Assembly (NCBI GenBank): GCA_963730995.1
Contig: CAVSUB010000002.1
Span: forward strand, 930,001-994,000
Length of the DNA: 64,000 nucleotides
Direction: 5' to 3'
DNA from: CAVSUB01 sp963730995
GTDB lineage: Bacteria > Acidobacteriota > Vicinamibacteria > Vicinamibacterales > 2-12-FULL-66-21
Shown: one piece after another, positions 16,604 to 25,197 of the stretch
Position numbering within the stretch: position 1 is the stretch's first letter
Layout: each line of letters opens with the position of its first letter
Made by a program: the position numbers and the translations under genes
Notes under the pieces: generated by a model
The model's database searches: none
What the model was told of the DNA's origin: nothing
Seen by the model: only the letters and a program-made list of their open reading frames with translations

Positions 16604-17887
16604 GTGACCCGGCCGATCAGACACCTGCGCTGGTACATCGGGGGCCTGCTCTTTCTCTCGACGGTCATCAACTACATCGACCGTCAGACGCTGAGCGTCC
16701 TCGGTCCCTACCTGAAGACCGAGTATCGATGGACCAACTCGGACTTCGCGCTCGTCCTCATCGCCTTCCGTCTCGCTTATGCCATCGGTCAGACGATTGC
16801 CGGACGAACCATCGATCGGCTTGGAACCCGGACCGGCCTGAGCCTGTCCGTTCTGTGGTATTCGATGGCCGCCATGGCGACGTCCCTTGCGACCGGGCTG
16901 GCAAGCTTCGCCGGATTCAGATTCGCGCTCGGCCTTGGCGAGAGCGGCAACTGGCCCGGAGCCACGAAGGCGGTCTCCGAATGGTTCCCGCGACGGGAGT
17001 CGGGGTGGGCGGTGGCGCTGTTCGACAGCGGATCGTCCATCGGCGGCGCGCTGGCGCCCTGGATCGTCCTCACGATCTATCACGTGTTCGGATCGTGGCG
17101 CCCGGCGTTCCTGCTCACCGGCACCCTGGGGCTCCTCTGGCTGATCCTGTTTCGCGCGGTCTACCGGCGCCCGGAAGATCATCCGAGACTCTCAGTTGAC
17201 GAGCGCGAGTACATCGTCGCCAATCGACCAACAACGACACTCGGGGATTCCGTCGAACGTGCGTTGCCCTACGACACCATTCTGCGGCTGCCTCAAACCT
17301 GGGGCTACATTCTGTCCAAGACGTTCACGGACCCCGTCTGGTTCTTCATCACGGATTGGTTCGCGATCTATCTCGTGAGCAAGGGATTCAAGCTCGAAGA
17401 GAGCCTGATGGGGTTCTGGGTGCCGTTTCTGGCCGCCGATGTCGGAAACTTCTTCGGCGGCGGCTTGTCGAGTCACCTCATCGGGCGCGGTTGGAACGTT
17501 GGTGCCGCGCGCAAGTTCATCGCGATCGTCGGCACCTTGGGCATGATGTGTCTCATCCCCACGGTGTGGACGACTTCGTTTGCCGTCATCGTCAGCTGCT
17601 TTGCGATCGCGACTTTCGCGTACGCCGCGTTTTCCACGATCATCCTCAACCTGCCGGCCGATCTCTTTCCGTCTCCCTCCGTCGCGTCGGTCAGTGGCAT
17701 GGGCGGAACGGGTGCTGGCTTTGGCACAATTGGCGCGATTTACCTCACGGGCTGGGTCGCCGATCGGTACTCGTTCGAGCCGATCCTGTTGGGGGCGAGC
17801 CTAATCCCGATCGTTGCGCTGGCCGCCGTGCTGCTGCTCGTTCGCAACACATCGGCGACTCGTGCCGGCGTTGTATACCCGGTTTGA
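16604..17887 (+). CDS. MFS transporter, ACS/hexuronate family
   Basis: A 427-residue, 12-helix permease starting at GTG 16604. The first helix motif INYIDRQTLSVLGPYLK and the loop FALGLGESGNWPGATKAVSE are signatures of the anion:cation symporter branch that carries hexuronates and similar sugar acids (ExuT/GudP relatives). Proton-driven uptake across the inner membrane is expected. The gene is single, with a tandem repeat directly upstream and a signalling gene downstream. Confidence 0.9.
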   Translation: MTRPIRHLRWYIGGLLFLSTVINYIDRQTLSVLGPYLKTEYRWTNSDFALVLIAFRLAYAIGQTIAGRTIDRLGTRTGLSLSVLWYSMAAMATSLATGLASFAGFRFALGLGESGNWPGATKAVSEWFPRRESGWAVALFDSGSSIGGALAPWIVLTIYHVFGSWRPAFLLTGTLGLLWLILFRAVYRRPEDHPRLSVDEREYIVANRPTTTLGDSVERALPYDTILRLPQTWGYILSKTFTDPVWFFITDWFAIYLVSKGFKLEESLMGFWVPFLAADVGNFFGGGLSSHLIGRGWNVGAARKFIAIVGTLGMMCLIPTVWTTSFAVIVSCFAIATFAYAAFSTIILNLPADLFPSPSVASVSGMGGTGAGFGTIGAIYLTGWVADRYSFEPILLGASLIPIVALAAVLLLVRNTSATRAGVVYPV

Positions 17888-17976
17888 CGGTGTGGGCCTG
17901 CTGCCTGGATCGAGATCCCGTCACTGGCCGTGGCATGCTTCACCGTCCGAGACCGTCATCGGTACCTTCGCTCACA

Positions 17977-17986
17977 CTAATATTAG
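17977..17986. promoter_or_regulatory. AT-rich palindrome CTAATATTAG
   Basis: A perfect 10-bp dyad in an otherwise GC-rich 236-bp gap, 138 bp before the GGDEF gene. Possible operator or part of a promoter; unsupported otherwise. Confidence 0.25.
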
Positions 17987-18123
17987 GTCGCGGTCAAAAT
18001 GCTGGAGTTCACCCTGCCCGCCGAAGCGGCGCGGACTCGGGCTCCCGTGAGCAACGCCGATGGGGCCGGGCGAACGCGGACGGGGCAAAAGCTCCCCGGT
18101 CTGTACTTGGATAAGGACGTTTT

Positions 18124-19017
18124 GTGAGAATTCTCATTGCCGACGACGACCAGCTGTCGCGTCGCGTGCTCGAGGCCGCGCTCAAGCGGTTCGGACACCA
18201 ACCTCTGATCGTCACCAACGGCACCGACGCGACGGAGGAACTGCTCCGACCGGATGGTCCACGTCTGGCGATTCTCGACTGGGACATGCCTGGCGCCGAT
18301 GGTCTCGCTGTCTGCCGCGCGGTGCGACAACGGGCACACCCTTATGTCTACGTCGTGCTTCTAACGGCGCGCGACAGACGGGAGGACATGCTCGTAGCTC
18401 TGGAAGCGGATGTCGATGACTTCCTGACGAAGCCGCTCGATGTCGGCGAGTTGCAGGCGCGCCTTCGATCGGGTGAGCGGCTCCTGGCGCTGCAGGAAAA
18501 CCTGTTGCGCGCCCAGGAAGCACTGCGATATCAGGCGACGCACGACCACCTGACCGGCCTGTGGAACAGGGTAATGGTCTTGGAGCAGCTTGGAGTCGAA
18601 ATCAGCCGTGCGAAACGTGCGAAAAAAACGGTGGCGGTCATGCTCGCCGACCTGGACCATTTCAAGAAGGTGAACGACACGTACGGCCATCCCGCAGGTG
18701 ATGCCATCCTGCGCGAAGCAGCGGTGCGCCTCCGACATGCACTGCGCGCGTACGATTCGATCGGCCGATACGGTGGTGAGGAGTTTCTCATCGTGCTGCC
18801 TGGCTGTGACACCGATGCTGCAGTCGTCGTCGCGGAGCGCGCCCGGACCGGTGTCGCCGCACCCGTGCGTTTCGGCGACATCGATATTCCACTGAGCGTC
18901 AGCCTGGGGGTCGCATCCACGCAGACAGCGTCCGACGAGCCGGACCGTCTCATCCAGGCGGCAGACGACGCACTGTACCGGGCGAAGGCCGCCGGCCGGA
19001 ACCGCGTGTCTCTATGA
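18124..19017 (+). CDS. Response-regulator diguanylate cyclase (REC-GGDEF)
   Basis: A 297-residue protein starting at GTG with AAGGA upstream. The REC domain spans about 1-120: acidic pocket ADDD at 6-9, phosphoacceptor Asp52 in AILDWDMPG, Thr in LLTAR, Lys in TKPL. The GGDEF domain spans about 140-297 with DHLTGLWNR, DLDHFKKVND and the active site GGEEF. An inhibitory I-site RAYD lies exactly five residues before GGEEF, so product inhibition is expected. It should make cyclic di-GMP when phosphorylated; no partner kinase is adjacent. Confidence 0.95.
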   Translation: MRILIADDDQLSRRVLEAALKRFGHQPLIVTNGTDATEELLRPDGPRLAILDWDMPGADGLAVCRAVRQRAHPYVYVVLLTARDRREDMLVALEADVDDFLTKPLDVGELQARLRSGERLLALQENLLRAQEALRYQATHDHLTGLWNRVMVLEQLGVEISRAKRAKKTVAVMLADLDHFKKVNDTYGHPAGDAILREAAVRLRHALRAYDSIGRYGGEEFLIVLPGCDTDAAVVVAERARTGVAAPVRFGDIDIPLSVSLGVASTQTASDEPDRLIQAADDALYRAKAAGRNRVSL

Positions 19018-19075
19018 GCGATCTCGCCAGATTCGAGCTGGGGGCAGCGTTCGCGATCGGACGCGGCGAGCCCTG

Positions 19076-19825
19076 TTACACGCCGGCGATGCCTTCGAAA
19101 ACATCATCAGCAGGACGGCGCGTCAAGTCAGGTCCCCGCGCCTGACGAAACACCTCGACGCTCAGGATCCGATCCACGTCCGGCTGGCTGAAGAAGCATC
19201 TGTCGATCGAGATGTGTTGACTGCGATGCGCCTTCAACGCAGCGGCCTTGCGATCGGCCCAGGCGGAGACGTCGACGACGAAGTCCACGCCAGGCTCTGA
19301 CGAGAGATCGGTTCGACGTCCGGCCTCCCACGGTGCGATCGGCGAGGTCCACAGGACACGCGCGGTAGTGTGCGGGTCGCCAGTCTCGGACTCCCAACGC
19401 CGATCTCCTGCCGCTGCGACGGCATCCATCGTGTACCGGCTGATGGCGACGTGGTCCGGATGCATGTTGAAGCCGTTCGGATCGAACGTGAGGACGACCG
19501 TCGGCCGATGTCGACGAATCAGTGCGACGAGCGAGCGCCGGATCTCATCCGGTTTGGCGTCGGTGAGCTCGCGATCGCGGTAGTCGAGTATGTGCAGGTC
19601 GCGAATGCCCACGATCCCGGCTACACGCTGGAGCTCCGCCTTTCGACAGGAGGCAAGATCCTCCGGCCGGCACACCGGAGGGTTGCCCGTCTTGCCACGC
19701 TGCCCGAGAGTTGCTGTGACGAGGGCAGTCGGTATTCCCTGCGACTGGCACTGCATCGCCAGGCCGACGCCGTAGAAGCTCTCGTCGTCCGGATGCGCAA
19801 AACTGAACAACAGGGATCGGCTCAC
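19076..19825 (-). CDS. PIG-L family N-acetylglucosaminyl deacetylase-like protein
   Basis: A start at GTG 19825 places the family motif at the N-terminus (SRSLLFSFAHPDDESFYGVG); the frame is open 26 codons further upstream. The 249-residue product has AHPDDE and MHPDH, the zinc-binding His/Asp and His residues of LmbE/PIG-L deacetylases such as MshB and BshB. The Cys pair in PPVCRPEDLASC is unusual. The substrate is probably an N-acetylated sugar or conjugate, not determinable. It is divergent from the RibD-C gene. Confidence 0.88.
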   Translation of the reverse strand: MSRSLLFSFAHPDDESFYGVGLAMQCQSQGIPTALVTATLGQRGKTGNPPVCRPEDLASCRKAELQRVAGIVGIRDLHILDYRDRELTDAKPDEIRRSLVALIRRHRPTVVLTFDPNGFNMHPDHVAISRYTMDAVAAAGDRRWESETGDPHTTARVLWTSPIAPWEAGRRTDLSSEPGVDFVVDVSAWADRKAAALKAHRSQHISIDRCFFSQPDVDRILSVEVFRQARGPDLTRRPADDVFEGIAGV

Positions 19826-19936
19826 GACGTCATTATTGCCGGTCTGTCGATCTGGCCGGAGCCGTTCGTATAGAGGATGAGGGCGGGATCGATCGGCCGG
19901 CACGACGCCGCCGAATCAGCGCCGAGAGGATCTGAC

Positions 19937-20557
19937 ATGAGCAATCTGCTTGTAATGGAGAGTCTGTCGCTGGACGGAGTGATGCAGGCCCCTGGCCGGG
20001 CCGACGAGGACACGCGGGGGGGCTTCGCGCACGGCGGCTGGGCGCTGCAGTACAACGATCAAGTGATGGGCCGGGCAATGGGCGCAGGAATGGCGAGCGT
20101 AGGCCCGTTGTTGTTCGGTCGCCGGACATACGAGGACTTCTACAGCGTCTGGCCGAAGCGAAAGGAGAGTCCGTTCAGCGCGGTGCTCGACAATGCCGAC
20201 AAGTACGTCGCGTCAACGACACTGGCCGAGCCTCTGCCCTGGCAGAACTCCACCTTGCTGAAGGGGGATGCCTCCGAGACCGTCGCCCGGCTGAAGAAAC
20301 AGGCCGGGAAGGACATCCTGGTCATGGGCAGCGGAGAGCTGGTGAGATCGCTCATGCGGCACAACCTCGTCGACATCTACAAGCTGCTGATTCATCCTCT
20401 GGTTCTGGGATCGGGTCGCCGGCTCTTTCCAGACGACGGCTCGCTCGCCGCCCTGAAGTTGGTCGACTCGGTCACGACCACGACCGGTGTGATGATTGCG
20501 ACATATCTGGCGGCTGAGCTATCAGCCATCAGCTATCAGCCATCAGCTCAGAGCTGA
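19937..20557 (+). CDS. Dihydrofolate reductase-like (RibD C-terminal domain) protein
   Basis: The ATG at 19937 has GAGAGGA upstream; the frame is open from 19877 without support. The 206-residue product begins LLVMESLSLDGVMQAPG and contains FGRRTYEDFYSVWP and LVMGSGELVRSLMRHNLVD, the NADPH-binding pattern of RibD-C/YyaP proteins. The last residues (SAISYQPSAQS) and the stop codon are encoded by a heptamer array, so the tail was probably acquired from the repeat. First gene of a set with YCII and ECF42 proteins. Confidence 0.88.
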   Translation: MSNLLVMESLSLDGVMQAPGRADEDTRGGFAHGGWALQYNDQVMGRAMGAGMASVGPLLFGRRTYEDFYSVWPKRKESPFSAVLDNADKYVASTTLAEPLPWQNSTLLKGDASETVARLKKQAGKDILVMGSGELVRSLMRHNLVDIYKLLIHPLVLGSGRRLFPDDGSLAALKLVDSVTTTTGVMIATYLAAELSAISYQPSAQS

Positions 20558-20578
20558 AAGCTGAGAGCTGAAAGCGAC
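20516..20578. repeat. Heptamer array, nine units, inside a gene end
   Basis: Units GAGCTAT, CAGCCAT, CAGCTAT, CAGCCAT, CAGCTCA, GAGCTGA, AAGCTGA, GAGCTGA, AAGCGAC. The array is self-complementary, with CAGCTNN on the left and GAGCTGA on the right, and can fold. The stop codon of the RibD-C gene (20555-20557) is inside unit six. Confidence 0.9.
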
Positions 20579-20601
20579 TTAAACCGCACTGGGAGCCACT
20601 G

Positions 20602-20955
20602 ATGAAGCAGTACCTGCTCAGCCTGTATCAGCCACACGGCGATCCCGCCCCTCCGGAAGTGCTCGCGAAAGTGATGGCGGACGTCAATCGCCTGCGCCGG
20701 GAGATGGAAGATGCCGGGGCGTGGGTGTTTGGTGGCGGCTTGCATGCTCCGAGCACCGCGACGGTTCTTCGGCCGCAGAGTGGCGAGCTCCTCATGACCG
20801 ACGGCCCGTTCGTGGAAGGCAAGGAGGTTCTCGGAGGGTTCACGATCGTCCGGGTGTCAGATCTGGACGCCGCGCTCGAGTGGGGCCGGAAGCTCGCGCT
20901 CGCGACCACGCTGCCGATCGAGGTGCGGCCGTTCCGGGACCAGACCGACAGATAG
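20602..20955 (+). CDS. YCII-related (DGPF) protein
   Basis: A 117-residue protein with the DGPF signature in LLMTDGPFVEGKEVLGGFTI and a beta-alpha-beta start MKQYLLSLYQPHG. YCII-like proteins form dimeric ferredoxin-like barrels and are the standard genomic partner of ECF42 sigma factors; the sigma gene starts 4 bp downstream. A role as sensor or effector of that regulon is likely, mechanism unknown. Confidence 0.9.
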   Translation: MKQYLLSLYQPHGDPAPPEVLAKVMADVNRLRREMEDAGAWVFGGGLHAPSTATVLRPQSGELLMTDGPFVEGKEVLGGFTIVRVSDLDAALEWGRKLALATTLPIEVRPFRDQTDR

Positions 20956-20959
20956 AGCG

Positions 20960-22222
20960 ATGCCAGCGGTGGAGACCATCGAGATTGAGCGTGTGTTCCG
21001 TGAAGAGTACGGCCGCGCCGTAGCCGTCCTCGTGCGGGTGTTCGGCGACATCGACCTCGCCGAAGAGGCCGTCCAGGATGCGTTCGCGACCGCCCTGCAA
21101 CGATGGCCGTCCACCGGCCTTCCTCCGAGCCCCGCCGGCTGGATCATCACGACGGCCCGCAACCGCGGCATCGATCGGTTCCGCAGGGAAGCGTCGCGCG
21201 AGGACCGACACGCACAGGCGGCCCTGCTGCTGGTGCGCGATGCGGACGAGGCGCACGACGGACCGCTTCCGGAGGAGGATGTCGTGCACGACGAGCGCTT
21301 GCGTTTGATCTTCACCTGCTGCCATCCAGCGCTTGCCACGAGCGCCCGCGTCGGGCTCACGCTCCGGCTGTTGGGGGGGCTCTCGACCGCGGAGATCGCA
21401 CGGGCGTTCCTCGTGCCCGAGTCGACGATGGCGCAGCGGCTGGTGAGGGCGAAGGGGAAGATTCGAGATGCGCGGATCCCGTATCGGGTTCCCGGGGATC
21501 GCGAGCTGCCCGAGCGGCTGCAGGCTGTCCTCGCGGTCGTCTATCTGATCTTCAACGAGGGATATGCGGCGACTTCGGGCGAGCGCCTGATCCGTGACAA
21601 TCTCTGCGCGGAGGCCATTCGGCTCGGGCGGCTGCTCGCCGAGCGCTGGCCCGACGAGCCAGAGGTCATGGGCCTTCTCGCGCTCATGCTCCTGATTCAG
21701 TCACGGCTGGCGACGCGCACCACCTCTGACGGTGAATTGGTACTGCTGGCTGACCAGGATCGCAGCCGCTGGGATCGCGCTCTCATCGCGGAAGGCCAGG
21801 CGATCGTGCGAGCGTGCTTGCGGCGCAACCACCCAGGCCCGTACCAGATCCAGGCTGCGATTAATGCCGTGCACAGCGATGCAGCGGAGCCGAAGGCGAC
21901 GGACTGGCCGCAGATCGTCCAGCTCTACGACCAGCTTCTCGCGTGCGCTCCGAGTCCGATCGTGGCGCTGCATCGCGCCGTCGCCGTCGCCGAGGTCGAC
22001 GGTCCTGCTGCGGCTCTGAGCCTTGTGGACGGGCTCCGTGATTCTCGCCTGGACGACTACCACTTGTTCCACGCTATTCGCGCCGACCTCCTCAGACGGG
22101 TGGGGCGAATCGCGGAGGCGGCGGAGTCGTACGAAGCGGCGATCGCCCGCACCGGGAATGTCACCGAGCGCGACTTCCTGCTTCGGCGGTTGGCGCAGAC
22201 GACAGCCGCCGGTCCGAACTGA
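20960..22222 (+). CDS. ECF42-type RNA polymerase sigma factor with C-terminal TPR extension
   Basis: A 420-residue protein. Sigma2 is near the N-terminus (VFREEYGRAVAVLVRVFGDI, LAEEAVQDAFATALQRWP), sigma4 at about 120-170 (TCCHPALATSARVGLTLRLL, VPESTMAQRLVRAKGKI). The remaining 240 residues are the long ECF42 extension with VVYLIFNEGYAATSG and helical repeats to the end. There is no anti-sigma gene, as usual for this group, in which the extension and the DGPF partner are thought to control activity. Confidence 0.93.
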   Translation: MPAVETIEIERVFREEYGRAVAVLVRVFGDIDLAEEAVQDAFATALQRWPSTGLPPSPAGWIITTARNRGIDRFRREASREDRHAQAALLLVRDADEAHDGPLPEEDVVHDERLRLIFTCCHPALATSARVGLTLRLLGGLSTAEIARAFLVPESTMAQRLVRAKGKIRDARIPYRVPGDRELPERLQAVLAVVYLIFNEGYAATSGERLIRDNLCAEAIRLGRLLAERWPDEPEVMGLLALMLLIQSRLATRTTSDGELVLLADQDRSRWDRALIAEGQAIVRACLRRNHPGPYQIQAAINAVHSDAAEPKATDWPQIVQLYDQLLACAPSPIVALHRAVAVAEVDGPAAALSLVDGLRDSRLDDYHLFHAIRADLLRRVGRIAEAAESYEAAIARTGNVTERDFLLRRLAQTTAAGPN

Positions 22223-22296
22223 TACAGTCTGTCGGCGTACACGCCAGAAGGGTCGTCGGCCTTCGACTCGTCCTGAGCGTGCCAGGAGATTCGGCC

Positions 22297-23280
22297 ATGA
22301 GCGGAGGCAAGCAGTCGTCGTCGCAAGGCGTCACGCGGAGGGAATTCGGCAGGATTGCGCTGGCTGGTGTGCCTGGATCGATGGTCCTTGGTGGCCTGAC
22401 GCTGGAGGGCCGCCAGAAGATCCAATCCAGGATCAAGGACGTTGATATCGGCGCGATCACCTACAGCTTCCGCGGGATTACGAATCCCGATGAGATCATC
22501 AAAGCCTACGTCACGCTCGGCCTGGGGTGCATGGAGCTGATGTCGAATCACGCGGAGGCCCTGGCCGGCATCCCCGCGGCTCCCGGTCGCGGGAATCGCG
22601 GCGCGCAGATGACGCCGGAGCAGCAGGTAGCGGCCGATGCGGCGGCGAAGGCACGCACCGAGTGGAAGCGCTCGGCCAGCGCCGCGACGTGGGCACCCGT
22701 CCGCAAGAAGATCGACGACGCGGGCATCGCCCTCCGGGTGCTCTGCTACAACATGAACGTGCGGACGACGAGCGACGACGATATCGAATACGGATTCATG
22801 ATGGCGAAGGGGCTCGGCGTGAACGTGATGTCGACGTCGACGCAGGTCAGCATGGCCAAGCGGCTCGCGCCGTTCACCGAGAAGCACAAGGTGCGCGTCG
22901 GTTTTCACGGTCACAACGATCTCGACCGGCCGGACGAAGTGTCCAGCAAGGAGACGTTCGAGGCGGTCATGGCGGCCGGAAAGTATCTCGGCGCCAACCT
23001 CGACATCGGCCACTTCACCGCGGCAAACGGGGACTCGGTCGCCTTCATCAAAGAGCATCACGATCGCATCACGAACCTGCACATCAAGGACATGAAGCGG
23101 AACGGCGGTTCCTACACGCCATTCGGGCAGGGAGATTCGCCCATCAAGGAGGTCCTTCAGCTTCTCAGCAAAGAGAAGTGGGACATTCCCTGCAGCATCG
23201 AGTACCAGTACAACGACCCTGACGGCACGATGGCTGCGATGGAGAAGTGCCTGAAGTACTGCAAGGACGCGCTGGCGTAG
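22297..23280 (+). CDS. Tat-exported TIM-barrel sugar phosphate isomerase/epimerase-like protein
   Basis: The ATG at 22297 has AGGAG at 8 bases. The N-terminus has a twin-arginine motif TRREFGRIALAGVPGSMVLG. The 327-residue protein follows the xylose-isomerase-like AP-endonuclease-2 fold: VRVGFHGHNDLDRPDEV, GANLDIGHFTAANGDSVAF, HIKDMKRNGGSYTPFGQGD and CSIEYQYND place His, Asp and Glu metal ligands at strand ends. Exported members are common in Acidobacteriota and Planctomycetes and act on unknown sugars. The 22223-22296 gap has no feature. Confidence 0.88.
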   Translation: MSGGKQSSSQGVTRREFGRIALAGVPGSMVLGGLTLEGRQKIQSRIKDVDIGAITYSFRGITNPDEIIKAYVTLGLGCMELMSNHAEALAGIPAAPGRGNRGAQMTPEQQVAADAAAKARTEWKRSASAATWAPVRKKIDDAGIALRVLCYNMNVRTTSDDDIEYGFMMAKGLGVNVMSTSTQVSMAKRLAPFTEKHKVRVGFHGHNDLDRPDEVSSKETFEAVMAAGKYLGANLDIGHFTAANGDSVAFIKEHHDRITNLHIKDMKRNGGSYTPFGQGDSPIKEVLQLLSKEKWDIPCSIEYQYNDPDGTMAAMEKCLKYCKDALA

Positions 23281-23286
23281 TCCGTC

Positions 23287-23317
23287 GGAATTCACTTGAG
23301 TCGGTGTGAATTCCCTG
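23287..23317. repeat. GGAATTCAC-family hairpin after stop codon
   Basis: GGAATTCAC and GTGAATTCC form a perfect 9-bp stem around a loop close to TTGAGTCGGT, starting 7 bp after the stop of the TIM-barrel gene. Similar motifs follow stops at 34249, 41519 and 62129. A terminator role is possible, although no U-run follows. Confidence 0.75.
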
Positions 23318-23324
23318 AAGCTGC

Positions 23325-23402
23325 CAGCTGTCAGCTCTCGCTTTCAGCTCACTCGCCAAACAGGATCTAGCTGAGAGCTGAAGGCTGAGAGCTGAGAGCT
23401 AC
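23325..23402. repeat. Two opposed heptamer arrays
   Basis: CAGCTGT, CAGCTCT (23325-23338) face TAGCTGA, GAGCTGA, AGGCTGA, GAGCTGA, GAGCTAC (23368-23402), so the whole can form a long hairpin between two convergent genes. Confidence 0.85.
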
Positions 23403-23430
23403 GCGATCCCACCCGCTGATATCGCGGTCG

Positions 23431-25197
23431 TCAGCGCGGAACGACGGGAAGTATCAGCGCTGACGGGTGCTCCGCGTCGTGGTACACGGTTTGGTGCGCC
23501 TTCACCGAACGGGTGGCTTCCAGGATTCGCTCGCCTGTGTTGCGATTGCGGTCGAACCGCGGAAAATTGCTGCTCGATACGTACACACGAATGTGGTGTC
23601 CCGCCTTGAACAGGTTACCCGTCGCCCAGAGGTCGATGGAGAACTTGTAGATCTTGCCCGGCTCCAGCGGGCTCGCCGTCATCGTCGATTCGCGGTACCG
23701 CCCTCGGACGACGCCGTCGGTGAGGAAGCGCGCATATCCGCTGGCATCGACGTCCACCAGAACAGCCGTGAAATCGGTGTCGCGCGCGGAAGTCGAGGCG
23801 TAGAGGTCGAGTGACACCCAACCGGTGACCTCGACATCACGTTCGAGCGGCGGCGTCGAAAAGACGAGGACGTCCGCACGCGATCCAAGCGCCCGCTGGT
23901 CTGAAGGCCCAGGAGGCAGCAGGTCCCCGCAGCAGAGACGGCCGCCGATCGTCGGAACGGGATCGTCAGGATCGTAGTCGTAGCTCTGTGTTGCGCCGGC
24001 GCTGGCGGTCTTGTCGCTCAGCACTCCCTCGGCTCGCCCGGACCCTGCGACGAGGTAGTAGCGAGTCGCCCTGGCCCGAGCGGGTGGGAAGTCCGTCTCG
24101 TCGCGCCACGCATTCTCGCCCATGACGAAGGTGCGCACCGGGGGCCGCTGAGCGAACTCGTTCGCCGTTCCCTTCAATGCATAGTCCATCCACGCTCTGA
24201 TCGTTCCCGTCATGTCGAGAACGGCGCTGCGTCCGAACGTGACGTCGCCAATCTTCCCTTCGGGGGACGTGTTGGCGTGAGCCCACGGACCGAGCAGCAG
24301 CCGCTGGCCCTCGCGCGCGGCCGCCGTCGCGGCCTTGGCGCGAAGACCGAGATAGTTCTCGATCGAGCCGCGCAGGAAGAGATCGTGCCAGCCGCCGGCA
24401 TGGAGCGCCTTGACGGTCATCTCCGAGTAGTGATCGGAGACCTTGACGGCGCGCCAGTAGTCGTCGCTGGTCTCGTGGGCGATCCAATCACGGAAATACG
24501 GCGCGGCGTCGGAGGGCGTCGGCAAGTCGACGAGCGGATAGGACGACAGCGGCGATGTCCGCTCACGTTCCCACCCGCGCAGCCTCTCCTGCAGGCGATC
24601 CTGCGTCTGACGTCGAATCGTGTCCACGGCCAGGCCCGAAGACCACGACGTTGCGAACCACTGCATGAGCGCGCCGTGCTGGTACGTCCAGCCCTCGTAG
24701 TATTCGGACGCGGTGACGTAGGGAAAAATAGCGAGGAGGTGCGGCGGATGCGCCATCGCGGCCAGCATCTGCGTCGCTCCGACGTACGAGCCGCCGAACA
24801 TGCCGACCTGCCCGTTCGAATAGGGAAGCGCCGCCGCCCATTCGACGGTGTCGTAGCCGTCCTCCGACTCGTGCTTGAACGGATAGAACTCTCCCTGCGA
24901 GTCAAACCGTCCACGTACGTCCTGCTTGATGACGACATAGCCCGACGCCGCGAGATCGCGAGCCTGCTGCCCTCCGCCGCGCCGATCGTACGGCGTGCGC
25001 TCGAGAAGGGTGGGGAAGCGGCCCTCGCCAGCCGGCCTGTAGACGTCCGCGACGAGGACCACGCCATCACGGGTCTTCATTGAGACGGCGGATTCCACGG
25101 TCACACCCGCGGACTGAAGCCCTCCGGCCTGAGGGCGTTCAATGAACGGGGCAGAAGCGATGGCGCCTGCGAGAACGAAACCGATCGCGATTCTCAT
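23431..25197 (-). CDS. CocE/NonD family X-Pro dipeptidyl-peptidase-like hydrolase, exported
   Basis: The ATG at 25197 follows AAGGAG and opens a signal peptide (MRIAIGFVLAGAIASAPFIE); an upstream open frame to 25476 lies in repeat DNA and is not coding. The 588-residue protein has the serine nucleophile in GGSYVGATQ, the pattern GRFPTLLERTPYDRRGGGQQ typical of CocE-like enzymes, and a C-terminal jelly-roll domain (EVTGWVSLDLYASTSARDTD). It should hydrolyse an ester or peptide bond in the periplasm. Exact substrate unknown. Confidence 0.9.
   Translation of the reverse strand: MRIAIGFVLAGAIASAPFIERPQAGGLQSAGVTVESAVSMKTRDGVVLVADVYRPAGEGRFPTLLERTPYDRRGGGQQARDLAASGYVVIKQDVRGRFDSQGEFYPFKHESEDGYDTVEWAAALPYSNGQVGMFGGSYVGATQMLAAMAHPPHLLAIFPYVTASEYYEGWTYQHGALMQWFATSWSSGLAVDTIRRQTQDRLQERLRGWERERTSPLSSYPLVDLPTPSDAAPYFRDWIAHETSDDYWRAVKVSDHYSEMTVKALHAGGWHDLFLRGSIENYLGLRAKAATAAAREGQRLLLGPWAHANTSPEGKIGDVTFGRSAVLDMTGTIRAWMDYALKGTANEFAQRPPVRTFVMGENAWRDETDFPPARARATRYYLVAGSGRAEGVLSDKTASAGATQSYDYDPDDPVPTIGGRLCCGDLLPPGPSDQRALGSRADVLVFSTPPLERDVEVTGWVSLDLYASTSARDTDFTAVLVDVDASGYARFLTDGVVRGRYRESTMTASPLEPGKIYKFSIDLWATGNLFKAGHHIRVYVSSSNFPRFDRNRNTGERILEATRSVKAHQTVYHDAEHPSALILPVVPR

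Noticed and set aside
16263..16607. Repetitive proteins encoded by the 22-bp repeat
   Set aside because: All three forward frames are open only because 22 is not divisible by 3; no ribosome site or family support.
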